64,000 nucleotides of DNA from Sandarakinorhabdus limnophila DSM 17366 (GTDB taxonomy: Bacteria > Pseudomonadota > Alphaproteobacteria > Sphingomonadales > Sphingomonadaceae), in assembly GCF_000420765.1 (NCBI RefSeq), contig NZ_ATVO01000006.1:186001-250000 (forward strand), given 5' to 3'. The notes beneath the pieces were generated by a model, which searched no databases, had not been told where the DNA came from, and saw nothing but the letters and a program-made list of their open reading frames with translations. Every line of letters starts with the position of its first letter. The stretch's first letter is position 1. A program made the position numbers and the translations under genes. Positions 24,252 to 33,832 of the stretch are shown piece after piece.

Positions 24252-25583
24252 TCAGTGCAGCTTCAGCTTGGGCCGCACCACCTGGTTCACATGGCCCATC
24301 AGGATCAGGAACAGGCCCTTTAGCCAACCGTGGATGGCGATCAGGTGCATGCGATAGAGCGAGGTGTAGACAAAGCGCGCCAGCCGGCCTTCGATGGCCA
24401 TCTTGCCGCCCACCAGATTGCCCATCAGGCTGCCCACGGTGGAATAGCGGGCGAGGCTGACCAATGAGCCCTTGTCCTCATAGACGAACGGGCGCAGCGG
24501 CTTGGCTGCGATCAGCGCGTTGATGTTGCGGAACACCGTTTGCGCCATCTGGTGCGCGGCCTGGGCGCGCGGCGGGATCGGGCGGGTTTCGCCCGGCGGG
24601 GTGTAGCTGGCGCAATCGCCGATGGCGAAGATGCGATCATCCAATGTTGTCTGCAGCGTGTCCTTCACCAGCAGCTGGTTGTTGCGGGTGGTTTCCAGCC
24701 CGCCGATGCCGTTCAGGAACTCGGCCCCCTTCACGCCGGCCGCCCACACGCGGATATCGGCCGGGATGATGTTGCCATCCTTCACATGGATCGCCTCGGG
24801 CGTGGCGGCCACCACCTGCGTGCCGGGCCGCACATGCACGCCCAGATTTTCCAGTTCGGCATGGGCGGCTGCGGCGAGCTTTTCCGGCAGCAGCGGCAGG
24901 ATGCGCGGCCCGGCTTCCAGCAGCGTTACCTGCAGGCGCTGGCGATCGAACACTTCCAGCCCGTAATAGCCCAGCGCATCGGCCGCCGAATACAGCTCGG
25001 CCGCCAGTTCCACGCCGGTGGCGCCGCCGCCAACGATCACCACTTTCACTGTGGCATCGCTGGCCGGATCGGCGACCATCTGGCGCGACACGCGCAGGCA
25101 CTGGTTGAGCAGTTTGCGGCGGAAGCGATCAGCATCGATGCGGCTTTCCAGCGCCAGGCAATGATCCTTCACACCGGCGATGCCGAAATCATTGGAAACG
25201 CTGCCCACCGCCAGCACCAGATAATCATAGCGGATGCGGTGGCGGCCGATCACTTCGCTGCCATCTTCGTCGCGGATCGGCGCGATGATCACCTGCTGCG
25301 CCTCGCGGTCGATGGCTTCCAGCGCGCCATCGAAATAACGATAGCCCCAGCGATAGGCGTGGCCGCGATAGCCGACCTCATCCAGATTGGCATCCAGGCT
25401 TCCAGCCGCCACTTCGTGCAGCAGCGGCTTCCAGATATGGGTGGGGTTGCGATCGACCAGGATGATGTCGAAATCCTGGCGCGGAAAATGCGCGCCCAGC
25501 TTGGTGACAAGCTCCAGCCCGCCAGCGCCGCCGCCCACGACGACAATCTGCGTTTTCTTCCCGTCTGCGCGCGTGCGTGGCAT
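24252..25583 (-). CDS. ndh: Type II NADH dehydrogenase (NDH-2)
   Basis: A 443-residue FAD protein that passes electrons from NADH to quinone without pumping protons. The FAD motif VVVGGGAGGLELVTKLG is near residues 14-30; the second dinucleotide motif VIVGGGATGVELAAEL is near the middle. FAIGDCASYTPPG is the FAD-binding GD motif, and PPRAQAAHQMAQ is typical of NDH-2. The C-terminal region with YRMHLIAIHGWLKGLFLILMG is an amphipathic membrane-binding element. It is complete. It is upstream of hemN on the same strand. Confidence 0.92.
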   Translation of the reverse strand: MPRTRADGKKTQIVVVGGGAGGLELVTKLGAHFPRQDFDIILVDRNPTHIWKPLLHEVAAGSLDANLDEVGYRGHAYRWGYRYFDGALEAIDREAQQVIIAPIRDEDGSEVIGRHRIRYDYLVLAVGSVSNDFGIAGVKDHCLALESRIDADRFRRKLLNQCLRVSRQMVADPASDATVKVVIVGGGATGVELAAELYSAADALGYYGLEVFDRQRLQVTLLEAGPRILPLLPEKLAAAAHAELENLGVHVRPGTQVVAATPEAIHVKDGNIIPADIRVWAAGVKGAEFLNGIGGLETTRNNQLLVKDTLQTTLDDRIFAIGDCASYTPPGETRPIPPRAQAAHQMAQTVFRNINALIAAKPLRPFVYEDKGSLVSLARYSTVGSLMGNLVGGKMAIEGRLARFVYTSLYRMHLIAIHGWLKGLFLILMGHVNQVVRPKLKLH

Positions 25584-25795
25584 GGCGGCCCTTCAAGCTG
25601 TTGCACCGCGTCATAGCCGGGGTGCGCCGATTGCGGAAGGTGCGGATGGCGCAGATGTGAATTTGCAGCGCCGCGCGCCGCGAAGTGCATCACGCCATGG
25701 CGTCGTAACAAATTCGCGCCGTCCCTATTGACGCCAGTGGCAGTTGCCGCCTTGTTGGCGTTGCGCTGCACCACAGGGCGGCTGGGGACGAAACG

Positions 25796-26689
25796 ATGCT
25801 CAACATCCTTCTGGCGCTGCTGGCGCTCGCCGCGGCGTTCAATGGCGTGGCGCTGCTGCGCGCGGCCATCGCGCAGCGGTTGTGGCCGCGCACGGAAGCG
25901 TTGCTGCTGGGCGCGGTGGTCAATTTCCTCGACACGCTGGGCATCGGATCGATGGCACCTGCCATGGCCTGGTTCAAGTTCCGCAAGCTGGTGCCCGATC
26001 ACCTGATCCCGCAGACGATGATCACCGGGCTGACCCTGCCCACGATGGTGGAGGGGTTGATCTTCCTCAGCCTGCTGGGCGTGGGGGTGGATCCCGTGCT
26101 GCTGGTGGGCAGCATCATCACATTTCTGGCCGGTGGTTGGGCCGGCCTGCCGCTGATCGCCCGCGCCCGGGCCTGGGTCGTGCAGGGCGTGGTGGGCCTT
26201 GCGCTCCTGATCGCGGCGGTGTTTTTTCTGCTGTCCAATCTCGATCTGATGCCGGTGGGCGGCACGGCGACCAGCCTGCCACTCGGCCTGACCATCGTGG
26301 CCATTGCCGCCAGTTTCGGATTTGGTGTGCTGATCAATTTCGGCATCGGCAATTATGCGCCAACGCTGGCCATGCTCAGCCTGATGGGGCTTGATCCGCG
26401 CCTGTGCTTCCCGATCATGGCCGCCAGCGCCTCCTTTGCGGCGGCGGGCATTGCGACGCATCACATCAAGGCCGGCAAGATCGATCTGCGGATTCCCCTG
26501 GCCATGGTGCTGGCCGGCATCCCGGCCGTGCTGGTCGCGGCGTTCATCGTGAAAGAACTGCCACTGGCGCCGCTGAAATGGCTGGTTTCGGTGGTGATCA
26601 GCTATACCGGCATTGTCATGCTGCGATCCGCAGCCATTGGCCGCCGGGCCGAAGCGGAAAATGCAGCAGCGCCTCCCGCTGCGACATGA
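25796..26689 (+). CDS. Sulfite exporter TauE/SafE family (TSUP) permease
   Basis: A 297-residue inner-membrane protein with about eight helices in two repeats. The halves each have the TSUP pattern: [24 protein letters not shown] in the first and [21 protein letters not shown] in the second. The group moves sulfite, sulfonates or other small anions. No sulfur genes are adjacent, so the substrate is not known. It lies in front of purL on the same strand with a 31-base gap, which suggests co-transcription by chance of location. Confidence 0.85.
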   Translation: MLNILLALLALAAAFNGVALLRAAIAQRLWPRTEALLLGAVVNFLDTLGIGSMAPAMAWFKFRKLVPDHLIPQTMITGLTLPTMVEGLIFLSLLGVGVDPVLLVGSIITFLAGGWAGLPLIARARAWVVQGVVGLALLIAAVFFLLSNLDLMPVGGTATSLPLGLTIVAIAASFGFGVLINFGIGNYAPTLAMLSLMGLDPRLCFPIMAASASFAAAGIATHHIKAGKIDLRIPLAMVLAGIPAVLVAAFIVKELPLAPLKWLVSVVISYTGIVMLRSAAIGRRAEAENAAAPPAAT

Positions 26690-26720
26690 CAAAGCTGCCG
26701 CCGCAGGCTATGCGCGCGCC

Positions 26721-28874
26721 ATGAGCCAGATCACCGCCCAAGTTGTCGCCACCCACGGCTTCACGCCCGAAGAATATGAGCGCGTGCTCGCCGCCATGGG
26801 GCGGGAGCCGAACCTGCTCGAACTCGGCATCTTCTCGGTAATGTGGTCCGAACATTGCAGCTACAAATCCAGCCGCATGCATCTCGCCAAGCTGCCCACA
26901 AAGGCGCCGTGGGTGATCTGCGGCCCGGGCGAGAATGCCGGCGTGATCGACATCGGTGATGGGGACGCCGCCATCTTCAAGATGGAGAGCCACAACCACC
27001 CCAGTTACATTGAGCCTTATCAGGGCGCGGCCACCGGCGTTGGAGGCATTTTGCGCGACGTGTTCACCATGGGCGCGCGGCCGGTGGCCAACATGAACGC
27101 GCTGCGCTTTGGCGACATCAACGCGCCCAAGATGCGCCATCTGGTGAAGGGCGTCGTTGCCGGCATTGGCGGTTACGGCAATTGCGTTGGCGTGCCGACC
27201 GTGGGCGGGGAGACGATCTTCCACCCCAGCTACAACGGCAACATCATCGTGAATGCGATGACCGTGGGCATCGCCAAGGCGGACAAGATTTTTTATTCGG
27301 CCGCTGCCGGCGTCGGCAATCCGGTGGTCTATGTCGGTTCCAAGACCGGACGCGACGGCATCCACGGTGCCACCATGGCCAGCGCCGAATTCGACGAGAA
27401 CAGCGAGGAAAAGCGCCCGACCGTGCAAGTGGGCGACCCCTTCACCGAAAAATTGCTGATCGAAGCCTGCCTGGAACTGATGGCATCGGATGCGATCGTG
27501 GCCATTCAGGACATGGGCGCGGCGGGCCTGACCAGTTCATCGGTGGAAATGGCGTCGAAGGGCGGCGTGGGCATAAGGCTTGATCTGGACAAGGTGCCGT
27601 GCCGCGAAACGGCCATGACGCCCTATGAAATGATGCTGTCGGAATCCCAGGAGCGGATGCTGATGGTGCTGAAACCGGGCCGCGAGGATTTCGCGCAGGC
27701 GATCTTCAAGAAGTGGGAACTGGATTTCGCGGTAATCGGCGAAGTCGTCGAAGGCGGCGATCTGACCATGACCTTCCACGGCGACGTGGTGGGCCGCATC
27801 CCGCTCGACCCGCTGGCAGACGCCGCACCGAAATATGACCGGCCGCATGTGCCGACGCCCAAGCGCAGCCCCCTGACCGATGTGCCGGCCAGTGCCAATA
27901 TCGTGGCCGATCTGAAGACATTGCTCGGTAGTGCCGATCTGTGTTCACGCCGCTGGATCTGGGAACAATATGATTGCCAGGTTGGCGCCGACACGCTGCA
28001 GCGCCCGGGCGGCGATGCCGCCGTGGTGCGGGTGCATGGCACGAAGAAGGCGCTGGCCATCGCCACCGATTGCACGCCGCGTTACTGCTTTGCCGATCCG
28101 TTTGAGGGCGGCAAACAGGCCGTGGCGGAGACCTGGCGCAACATCGTGGCGGTGGGCGGCAAGCCGCTGGCCATCACCAACTGCCTGAACTTTGCCAGCC
28201 CGCAGAACCCGGTGATCATGGGCCAGCTGGTCGGCTGCATCGAGGGCATGGCCGAAGCCTGCCGGGCGTTGGACTATCCGGTCGTGTCGGGCAACGTCAG
28301 CCTCTACAACGAGAGCAAGGCGACCGGCGGCGGCAACGCCATTCTGCCGACGCCGGCGATTGGCGGGGTTGGCCTGCTCGCCGATTACGACAAGCAGATG
28401 GATCTGGCCTTCAAGGCGGCCGGCGACGTGATCTGGCTGATCGGCGGAGCAGGTTCGCACCTCAGCCAGTCGCTGTGGCTGCGCGAATGCCATGGCCGTG
28501 AAGACGGTCCACCGCCGGTGGTTGATCTGGCCGCAGAGCGTGCAGCCGGCGACAAGGTCGCGGCGCTGATCGCGACGGGGACGGTGAATGCCGTGCACGA
28601 TCTTTCGGATGGCGGCCTGGCCGTGGCGGTGGCCGAAATGGCGATGGCCAGCGGGCTGGGCGCAATTGTTGAGGGGGCTCTGGCTGCCGCGTCGGCGTTC
28701 GGCGAGGACCAGGGCCGTTACCTCGTCACCGCACCAGCCGGCGTTGTCATCGACGGCGCCATGCGCATCGGCACGGTGGGCGGTGATGCGCTGGTGCTGA
28801 ACGGCGAAACAGTGACGCTGGCCGAACTGAAGCGCACCCATGAAGCGACGCTGCCGGCGATGATCAAAGGCTGA
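26721..28874 (+). CDS. purL: Phosphoribosylformylglycinamidine synthase subunit PurL
   Basis: A 717-residue large subunit of the three-part FGAM synthase, catalysing the ATP-dependent amidation of FGAR in purine synthesis. It has the small-PurL motifs [39 protein letters not shown], and in the second AIRS half [22 protein letters not shown] and [11 protein letters not shown]. The length fits the three-subunit type, matching the separate purS and purQ at 18.1-19.0 kb. The ATG at 26721 fits family N-termini. It is complete. Confidence 0.97.
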   Translation: MSQITAQVVATHGFTPEEYERVLAAMGREPNLLELGIFSVMWSEHCSYKSSRMHLAKLPTKAPWVICGPGENAGVIDIGDGDAAIFKMESHNHPSYIEPYQGAATGVGGILRDVFTMGARPVANMNALRFGDINAPKMRHLVKGVVAGIGGYGNCVGVPTVGGETIFHPSYNGNIIVNAMTVGIAKADKIFYSAAAGVGNPVVYVGSKTGRDGIHGATMASAEFDENSEEKRPTVQVGDPFTEKLLIEACLELMASDAIVAIQDMGAAGLTSSSVEMASKGGVGIRLDLDKVPCRETAMTPYEMMLSESQERMLMVLKPGREDFAQAIFKKWELDFAVIGEVVEGGDLTMTFHGDVVGRIPLDPLADAAPKYDRPHVPTPKRSPLTDVPASANIVADLKTLLGSADLCSRRWIWEQYDCQVGADTLQRPGGDAAVVRVHGTKKALAIATDCTPRYCFADPFEGGKQAVAETWRNIVAVGGKPLAITNCLNFASPQNPVIMGQLVGCIEGMAEACRALDYPVVSGNVSLYNESKATGGGNAILPTPAIGGVGLLADYDKQMDLAFKAAGDVIWLIGGAGSHLSQSLWLRECHGREDGPPPVVDLAAERAAGDKVAALIATGTVNAVHDLSDGGLAVAVAEMAMASGLGAIVEGALAAASAFGEDQGRYLVTAPAGVVIDGAMRIGTVGGDALVLNGETVTLAELKRTHEATLPAMIKG

Positions 28875-28947
28875 TTTTGAGGCTGATTGCCGCCAAAGCG
28901 TAACCGAGTCATGTTCTCCTTGGGTCGCCAAGACGGGAGAATCGCAG

Positions 28948-29340
28948 ATGGGCATGCTGGATGATCTGCTGGCGCAGGCTGGCGGGAATATCGATATCGC
29001 CGGGCTGGCCGGCAAGGCCGGGCTCGATCCGGCCATGGTGGAAGGCGCGTTGGGGCAGCTGCTGCCGCAGATCGCCGATCCGGGCATGAACAATGCCGCC
29101 GCTGTCGCCGACGTGGCGGGCAAGACCGGGCTTGATGCCGGCGCACTGGGCGCGCTGCTGCCGCAGTTGCTGCAGGCCGTTCAGGGTGCCGGCGGCAAGG
29201 GCGGCGTGCTGGAGGAGGTGATGGCCGGCCTGGGCGGCCAGAGTGGCGGCGGCATGTTGGGCCAGGTGGCGGGAATGCTGGACCGGGACGGCGACGGCAA
29301 CCCGATCAACGACATCATGGGCATGTTCGGCAAGAAGTGA
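28948..29340 (+). CDS. DUF937-like small protein with EF-hand-like loop
   Basis: A 130-residue Gly/Ala/Leu-rich protein, start MGMLDDLLAQAGGNIDIAG. Two similar helical repeats with LDPAMVEGALGQLLPQIAD and LDAGALGALLPQLLQAVQG match the DUF937/YidB-type pattern. The C-terminus has DRDGDGNPINDI, spaced like a dockerin/EF-hand calcium loop. There is no signal peptide. Function is unknown in the family. It is followed by a long inverted repeat and a DUF4112 gene on the same strand. Confidence 0.7.
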   Translation: MGMLDDLLAQAGGNIDIAGLAGKAGLDPAMVEGALGQLLPQIADPGMNNAAAVADVAGKTGLDAGALGALLPQLLQAVQGAGGKGGVLEEVMAGLGGQSGGGMLGQVAGMLDRDGDGNPINDIMGMFGKK

Positions 29341-29355
29341 GCCGCTCTTGTAATT

Positions 29356-29404
29356 CCGGCGGCCGGGGCCAGATTCACTGATGATCGCGGCTCCCGGCCG
29401 CCGG
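29356..29404. repeat. 12-base perfect inverted repeat between DUF937-like and DUF4112 genes
   Basis: CCGGCGGCCGGG (29356-29367) pairs perfectly with CCCGGCCGCCGG (29393-29404) over a 25-base loop that contains a GATTC site. There is no T-run, so it is either a weak attenuator or a mobile palindromic element. The following gene starts 13 bases later. Confidence 0.55.
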
Positions 29405-29417
29405 AGTATCAGCTGAA

Positions 29418-29798
29418 TTGACCAATCGCGTCTCTGCCCCTTCGTCTCTTGCTGGTTTGAGCCCGCATGACCGTGCCCGCGCGCGAATCGTGGCGCTGGA
29501 GCATCTGCTGGAAGGGTTGATCAAGCTGCCGCTGATCGGACGGCGCGTCGGGCTGGACGCCATCATCGGCCTCGCACCCGGCGTGGGCGATGCCGCCACG
29601 GCCGCACTTGGCCTCTACCTGATCTGGGAAGCCCGCAATCTCGGCGCGTCGCGCGGCACATTGCTGCGCATGCTGGCCAATGTCGGCGTGGATACGGCGA
29701 TCGGCAGCGTGCCGATTGCCGGCGACCTGTTCGACCTGTTTTTCCGGTCGAACAGCCGCAACCTGAAACTGGTCAAGCGGCTGCTGGACCAGAGCTGA
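29418..29798 (+). CDS. DUF4112 domain-containing protein
   Basis: A 126-residue protein with the DUF4112 pattern: LEHLLEGLIKLPLIGRRVGLDAIIGLAPGVGD in parts, then LRMLANVGVDTAIGSVPIAGDLFDLFFRSN and a basic helix at the end. Two hydrophobic segments, around the GDAATAALGLYLIW and GSVPIAGDLF stretches, may be membrane-embedded. Function is unknown for the family. The start is TTG; no good ATG is in frame near the domain. It converges on nadC with directly adjacent stop codons. Confidence 0.8.
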   Translation: MTNRVSAPSSLAGLSPHDRARARIVALEHLLEGLIKLPLIGRRVGLDAIIGLAPGVGDAATAALGLYLIWEARNLGASRGTLLRMLANVGVDTAIGSVPIAGDLFDLFFRSNSRNLKLVKRLLDQS

Positions 29799-30629
29799 TC
29801 AGGCGAAATCCAGACCGATATCGGCGGCCGGCGCGCTCTGGGTGATGCGGCCGACGCTGATGTAGGTGACGCCGGTTTCAGCAATGGCGCGAATGGTCTG
29901 CAGATTGACACCGCCACTAGCTTCGGTTGGCACCCGGCCGGCGATCAGCGCCACGGCGGCGCGAAGCGTGTCCGGCCCCATATTGTCGAGCAGCAGCCGA
30001 TCGGCACCCGCGGCCAGCGCCGGCGGAATCTGGTCCAGCCTATCCACCTCGACAACGATGCCCTGCAGCCCGGCGGCCTTGGCCGCCCGCACCGCTGGCT
30101 CCACCCCGCCAGCAACGGCGATGTGATTGTCCTTGATCATTACGCCGTCATCCAGCCGCATGCGGTGGTTGGTGGCGCCGCCCATCCGGGTGGCGTATTT
30201 TTCCAGCGCACGCAGGCCAGGCAGGGTCTTGCGCGTATCGAGCAGCACGGCACCAGTGCCGGCGATGGCATCGACATATTGCCGCGTCATCGTGGCGATG
30301 CCGGTGAGGTGCTGCACGGTGTTGAGCGCCGAGCGTTCGGCGGTGAGAAGGGCGCGGGCGTTGCCCTCGATGCGCATCAGGTCGGCGCCGGCCGGCACGG
30401 CATCGCCATCGCTGGCCAGCATGGTGATGGTGCAGGCGGGATCGAGCGCGCGGAAAAAGGCAGCGGCCAGTGGCAGACCCGCCACCACCACCGGATCACG
30501 GCTGTCCATCACCGCCGTCAGCCGCGCATCAGCCGGGATGACGGCGGCTGACGTGATGTCCCCGCCTGCCCCCATGTCCTCGGCCAGCGTCGCGCTGACG
30601 AAGGCCGCCGTATCGAACCCGTCAATCAC
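29799..30629 (-). CDS. nadC: Nicotinate-nucleotide pyrophosphorylase (quinolinate phosphoribosyltransferase)
   Basis: A 276-residue enzyme that makes nicotinate mononucleotide from quinolinate and PRPP in NAD synthesis. [38 protein letters not shown] in parts, [17 protein letters not shown], and MIKDNHIA are the family motifs with the active-site Arg, Lys and His residues. I chose the GTG at 30629, which overlaps the nadA stop by 8 bases; a longer version would overlap nadA further. It is the last gene of the MBL-nadA-nadC operon. Confidence 0.95.
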   Translation of the reverse strand: MIDGFDTAAFVSATLAEDMGAGGDITSAAVIPADARLTAVMDSRDPVVVAGLPLAAAFFRALDPACTITMLASDGDAVPAGADLMRIEGNARALLTAERSALNTVQHLTGIATMTRQYVDAIAGTGAVLLDTRKTLPGLRALEKYATRMGGATNHRMRLDDGVMIKDNHIAVAGGVEPAVRAAKAAGLQGIVVEVDRLDQIPPALAAGADRLLLDNMGPDTLRAAVALIAGRVPTEASGGVNLQTIRAIAETGVTYISVGRITQSAPAADIGLDFA

Positions 30630-31614
30630 CGCGCACCGGCACGGCCGAGACATTGCCCGCCATTTCCAGCATGCGATCAAGGCTGCGCTTGGCCTTCACC
30701 CGCACGTCTTCCGGCACTTCGATCTGCGGCGTGAGATCACGCAGGGAGAGATAGAGTTTCTCCATCGTGTTGAGCGCCATGTAGGGGCACATGTTGCAGC
30801 CGCAGTTGCCGTCGGCGCCCGGCGCGCCGATGAAATTCTTGTGCGGGGCGGCCTTCTGCATCTGGTGGATGATGTTGGGCTCGGTCGCCACGATCACGGT
30901 GGGTTCGGGGGAGTTCAGCGCGTAATTCAATATGCCGCTAGTGGCGCCGATATAGTGCGCCAATTCCAGGATAGCGGCCGGGCATTCGGGGTGGGCCAGC
31001 ACGGGCGCTGCCGGATGCTGGGCCTTCAGCTTGAGCAATTCGGTGACCGAGAATTTCTCGTGCACCATGCAGGTGCCATCCCACAACAGCATGTCGCGCC
31101 CGGTCTTGCGGTTGAGCCAGGCACCCAGGTGCTTGTCGGGCGCGAACAATATCTTCTGATCGGCGGGCAGCTGGTTGATGATTTTTTCGGCCGACGACGA
31201 CGTGACGATGATGTCGCTCTCTGCCTTCACCGCCGCCGAACAGTTGATGTAGGTGAGGCTGATGTGATCCGGGTGCGCGCGGCGGAACTTGGCGAAGGCT
31301 TCAGGCGGGCAGCTGTCTTCCAGCGAGCAGCCAGCCTTCAGATCGGGCAGAATCACGGTCTTCTGTGGGGAAAGGATTTTCGCCACTTCAGCCATGAACT
31401 TCACGCCGCAGAAGGCGATGACATCGGCATCGGTGGCAGCGGCCTTCTTCGACAGATCAAGGCTGTCACCAACGAAATCGGCGATGTCCTGGATTTCGGG
31501 CGCCTGATAATAATGCGCGAGGATGACTGCGTTGCGTTCCTTGCGCAGGCGGTTGATTTCCGCCTTCACATCGATGGCAGCACCGCCGCCGAGCATGTTC
31601 AATCGCGCGTCCAT
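30622..31614 (-). CDS. nadA: Quinolinate synthase NadA
   Basis: A 330-residue 4Fe-4S enzyme that condenses iminoaspartate and dihydroxyacetone phosphate to quinolinate. [20 protein letters not shown], the cluster cysteines in [10 protein letters not shown], in GCSLEDSCP and in [10 protein letters not shown], and the LAHPECP motif are present. Its ATG overlaps the stop of the upstream MBL hydrolase (TGATG). No nadB (L-aspartate oxidase) is beside it, so iminoaspartate must come from a gene elsewhere, either nadB or aspartate dehydrogenase. Confidence 0.97.
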   Translation of the reverse strand: MDARLNMLGGGAAIDVKAEINRLRKERNAVILAHYYQAPEIQDIADFVGDSLDLSKKAAATDADVIAFCGVKFMAEVAKILSPQKTVILPDLKAGCSLEDSCPPEAFAKFRRAHPDHISLTYINCSAAVKAESDIIVTSSSAEKIINQLPADQKILFAPDKHLGAWLNRKTGRDMLLWDGTCMVHEKFSVTELLKLKAQHPAAPVLAHPECPAAILELAHYIGATSGILNYALNSPEPTVIVATEPNIIHQMQKAAPHKNFIGAPGADGNCGCNMCPYMALNTMEKLYLSLRDLTPQIEVPEDVRVKAKRSLDRMLEMAGNVSAVPVRGD

Positions 31615-32501
31615 CAGACAACACTCCAGTCTTCGCCGGCACGGCTCACTTTCCCACGCCGTTCCAGATCAATGAGATGAGCGAGCACGCTGCGCCCGGC
31701 GGCCGGATGCAGGCGCTTGTCCACCATGGCATACATCGCCGCTACCATCTGCGGGATGGTCACCAGCCCTTCGCCGATGGCGCGCAGCACCTGGGTTTCG
31801 CGCTGGCGGCGGTGGCCAAGCAGATGCTTCACGAAGCGCTGCGGATCGGTGACCGGCTCGCCGTGGGTGGGGTGATAGATGGCGTCGTCGCGGGTCAGGA
31901 GTTTCTGCAAACTGGCCATGTAATCGGCCATGTCGCCATCGGGCGGCGCGACCACGGTGGTGCTCCAGCCCATGACATGGTCGCCGGTGAACAACGCCTT
32001 TTCCTCCGCCAGCGCGAAGCAGAGGTGATTGCTGGTGTGACCGGGGGTGTGGATGGCGGTGAGTGTCCAACCGGGGCCGGAGACGCTCTCGCCGTCGGCC
32101 AGCACGCGATCGGGCGCGTAGGTGGCATCGAACCCGGCATCGGCGCGCGGGCCATCGTCGCTCAGCACCAGCGGCGCGCAGCCCACAATGCTGGCGCCGG
32201 TCGCGGCCTTCAGGGCCGGCGCGGCGGGCGAATGGTCCATGTGGGTGTGGGTGATGACGATGTGGCTAACCGTCTCGCCAACCAGCGCATCGATCAGGGC
32301 GCGGATGTGCGCCGGCTCAGCCGGGCCGGGATCAATCACCGCCACGGTGCCGCCGGGCTGGCCGACCACGAAGGTGCCGGTACCGGTGAAGGTGAACGGC
32401 GACGGATTGCGCGCCAGCAACCGGCGCACCAGCGGGGAACGCGGCACGAGCAGGCCATAAACGGCGCTGTCGGGGTGGCTGGCGAGATCCATGCCTCCCA
32501 T
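31614..32501 (-). CDS. MBL-fold hydrolase (LACTB2-like)
   Basis: A 295-residue cytoplasmic metallo-beta-lactamase-fold hydrolase. The zinc motif HTHMDH lies near residue 90, [11 protein letters not shown] and FTGDHVMGW give later ligands, and the C-terminal winged-helix-like part ([20 protein letters not shown]) is as in the LACTB2 group. The start is uncertain between ATG 32501 and ATG 32492. It overlaps nadA by the TGATG arrangement and is therefore co-translated with NAD synthesis genes. Whether it works in that pathway is not shown by sequence. Confidence 0.85.
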   Translation of the reverse strand: MGGMDLASHPDSAVYGLLVPRSPLVRRLLARNPSPFTFTGTGTFVVGQPGGTVAVIDPGPAEPAHIRALIDALVGETVSHIVITHTHMDHSPAAPALKAATGASIVGCAPLVLSDDGPRADAGFDATYAPDRVLADGESVSGPGWTLTAIHTPGHTSNHLCFALAEEKALFTGDHVMGWSTTVVAPPDGDMADYMASLQKLLTRDDAIYHPTHGEPVTDPQRFVKHLLGHRRQRETQVLRAIGEGLVTIPQMVAAMYAMVDKRLHPAAGRSVLAHLIDLERRGKVSRAGEDWSVV

Positions 32502-32600
32502 GTGGCAGCGCCGCCGCGCGATGTGAAGGGCGGATAAGCAACAACCCGGCTTGGCAAGGCCGCGCCGTTGCCGCATGCCACGTTGAAACGGGAGGACGTG

Positions 32601-33821
32601 ATGCATTTCGACGTGGTCATCGTGGGCGGCGGGCATGGCGGCGCGGCACAGGCGGCGCAGTTGCGGCAGCGCGGCTTCACCGGCAGCCTGGCTATCATTA
32701 CGGCTGAACCCGAATTGCCTTACGAGCGCCCACCGCTGTCCAAGGAATATCTGGCGGGCGAGAAGAGCTTCGAGCGCATGTTGCTGCGGCCGCCGGCCTT
32801 TTGGGCGGAGCGCAATGTCGAGGTGATGACCGGCACCCGCGTGACGGCCGTTGATGCGGCGGCGCACCGTTTGGAGACGACCGCTGGCGCGATTTCCTAT
32901 GGCCAATTGGTGTGGGCGGCGGGCGGCGATCCGCGCAAGCTCAGCTGCCCCGGCCATGAACTGCCCGGCCTGCACGCCATCCGCACCCGCGCCGATGTCG
33001 ATGCCCTGAAGGCAGATCTCAAGCCCGAATCACGCGTGCTGGTGGTGGGCGGCGGTTATATCGGGCTGGAATCGGCCGCCGTGCTGCGCAAGCTGGGCCA
33101 TTCAGTGACGGTGATCGAGGCGATGGATCGGGTGCTGGCGCGCGTGGCCGGGCCGGAACTTTCGGCCTTTTATGAAGCCGAACATCGCGCGCACGGGGTG
33201 GAAATCGTCACCGGCGCCGGCTTGGCCAGTCTAGCCGCAGCCGGCGATGCCAAGCTCGCCACGCTCACGGACGGGCGGCAGATCGTGGCCGATGTGGTGA
33301 TCGTCGGCATCGGCATCGTGCCCGCCGTGCAGCCGTTGCTGGCGGCCGGCGCCACAGGCGGGAACGGGGTCTGGGTGGATGATCACTGCCGCACCAGCCT
33401 GCCGGACGTGTTCGCCATCGGCGATTGCGCGTTGCATGCGAACAGCTTTGCCGGCGGCGCTGAAATCCGGCTGGAATCGGTTCAGAACGCCGCCGACATG
33501 GCCGCCACGGTGGCGCGCGTCATTACCGGCGATCCCGCCCCGTATCATGCGGTGCCATGGTTCTGGTCCAACCAATATGATCTGCGGCTGCAAACCATGG
33601 GCCTGAGCATCGGCCATGATCAGACCGTGCTGCGCGGCGACCCGGCAACGCGCAGTTTCTCGCTGATCTACCTGAAGGCCGGCAAGGTGATCGCGCTGGA
33701 CTGCGTGAACGCCGCGCGCGACTATGTGCAGGGCAAGGCCTTGGTGGAAAAGGGCGTCGCGGTGCCCGTGGAGGCACTGGCCGATACGGCGACGCTGCTG
33801 AAAACCTGGCATCCAGCCTGA
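32601..33821 (+). CDS. NAD(P)/FAD-dependent oxidoreductase (ferredoxin/rubredoxin reductase-like)
   Basis: A 406-residue flavoprotein of the putidaredoxin / rhodocoxin reductase type. The FAD motif VVIVGGGHGGAAQAAQLRQ begins at residue 5, EPELPYERPPLSKEYL is the family signature, the NAD motif VLVVGGGYIGLESAAVLRK follows, and VFAIGDCA binds FAD. The C-terminal domain with VPWFWSNQYDLRLQTMG completes it. It would feed electrons to a ferredoxin for a P450 or oxygenase; none is in the window. A GGGAGG ribosome binding site supports the ATG. It is 11 bases from the exported aminotransferase gene. Confidence 0.93.
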   Translation: MHFDVVIVGGGHGGAAQAAQLRQRGFTGSLAIITAEPELPYERPPLSKEYLAGEKSFERMLLRPPAFWAERNVEVMTGTRVTAVDAAAHRLETTAGAISYGQLVWAAGGDPRKLSCPGHELPGLHAIRTRADVDALKADLKPESRVLVVGGGYIGLESAAVLRKLGHSVTVIEAMDRVLARVAGPELSAFYEAEHRAHGVEIVTGAGLASLAAAGDAKLATLTDGRQIVADVVIVGIGIVPAVQPLLAAGATGGNGVWVDDHCRTSLPDVFAIGDCALHANSFAGGAEIRLESVQNAADMAATVARVITGDPAPYHAVPWFWSNQYDLRLQTMGLSIGHDQTVLRGDPATRSFSLIYLKAGKVIALDCVNAARDYVQGKALVEKGVAVPVEALADTATLLKTWHPA

Positions 33822-33832
33822 GGGGAAAAACA

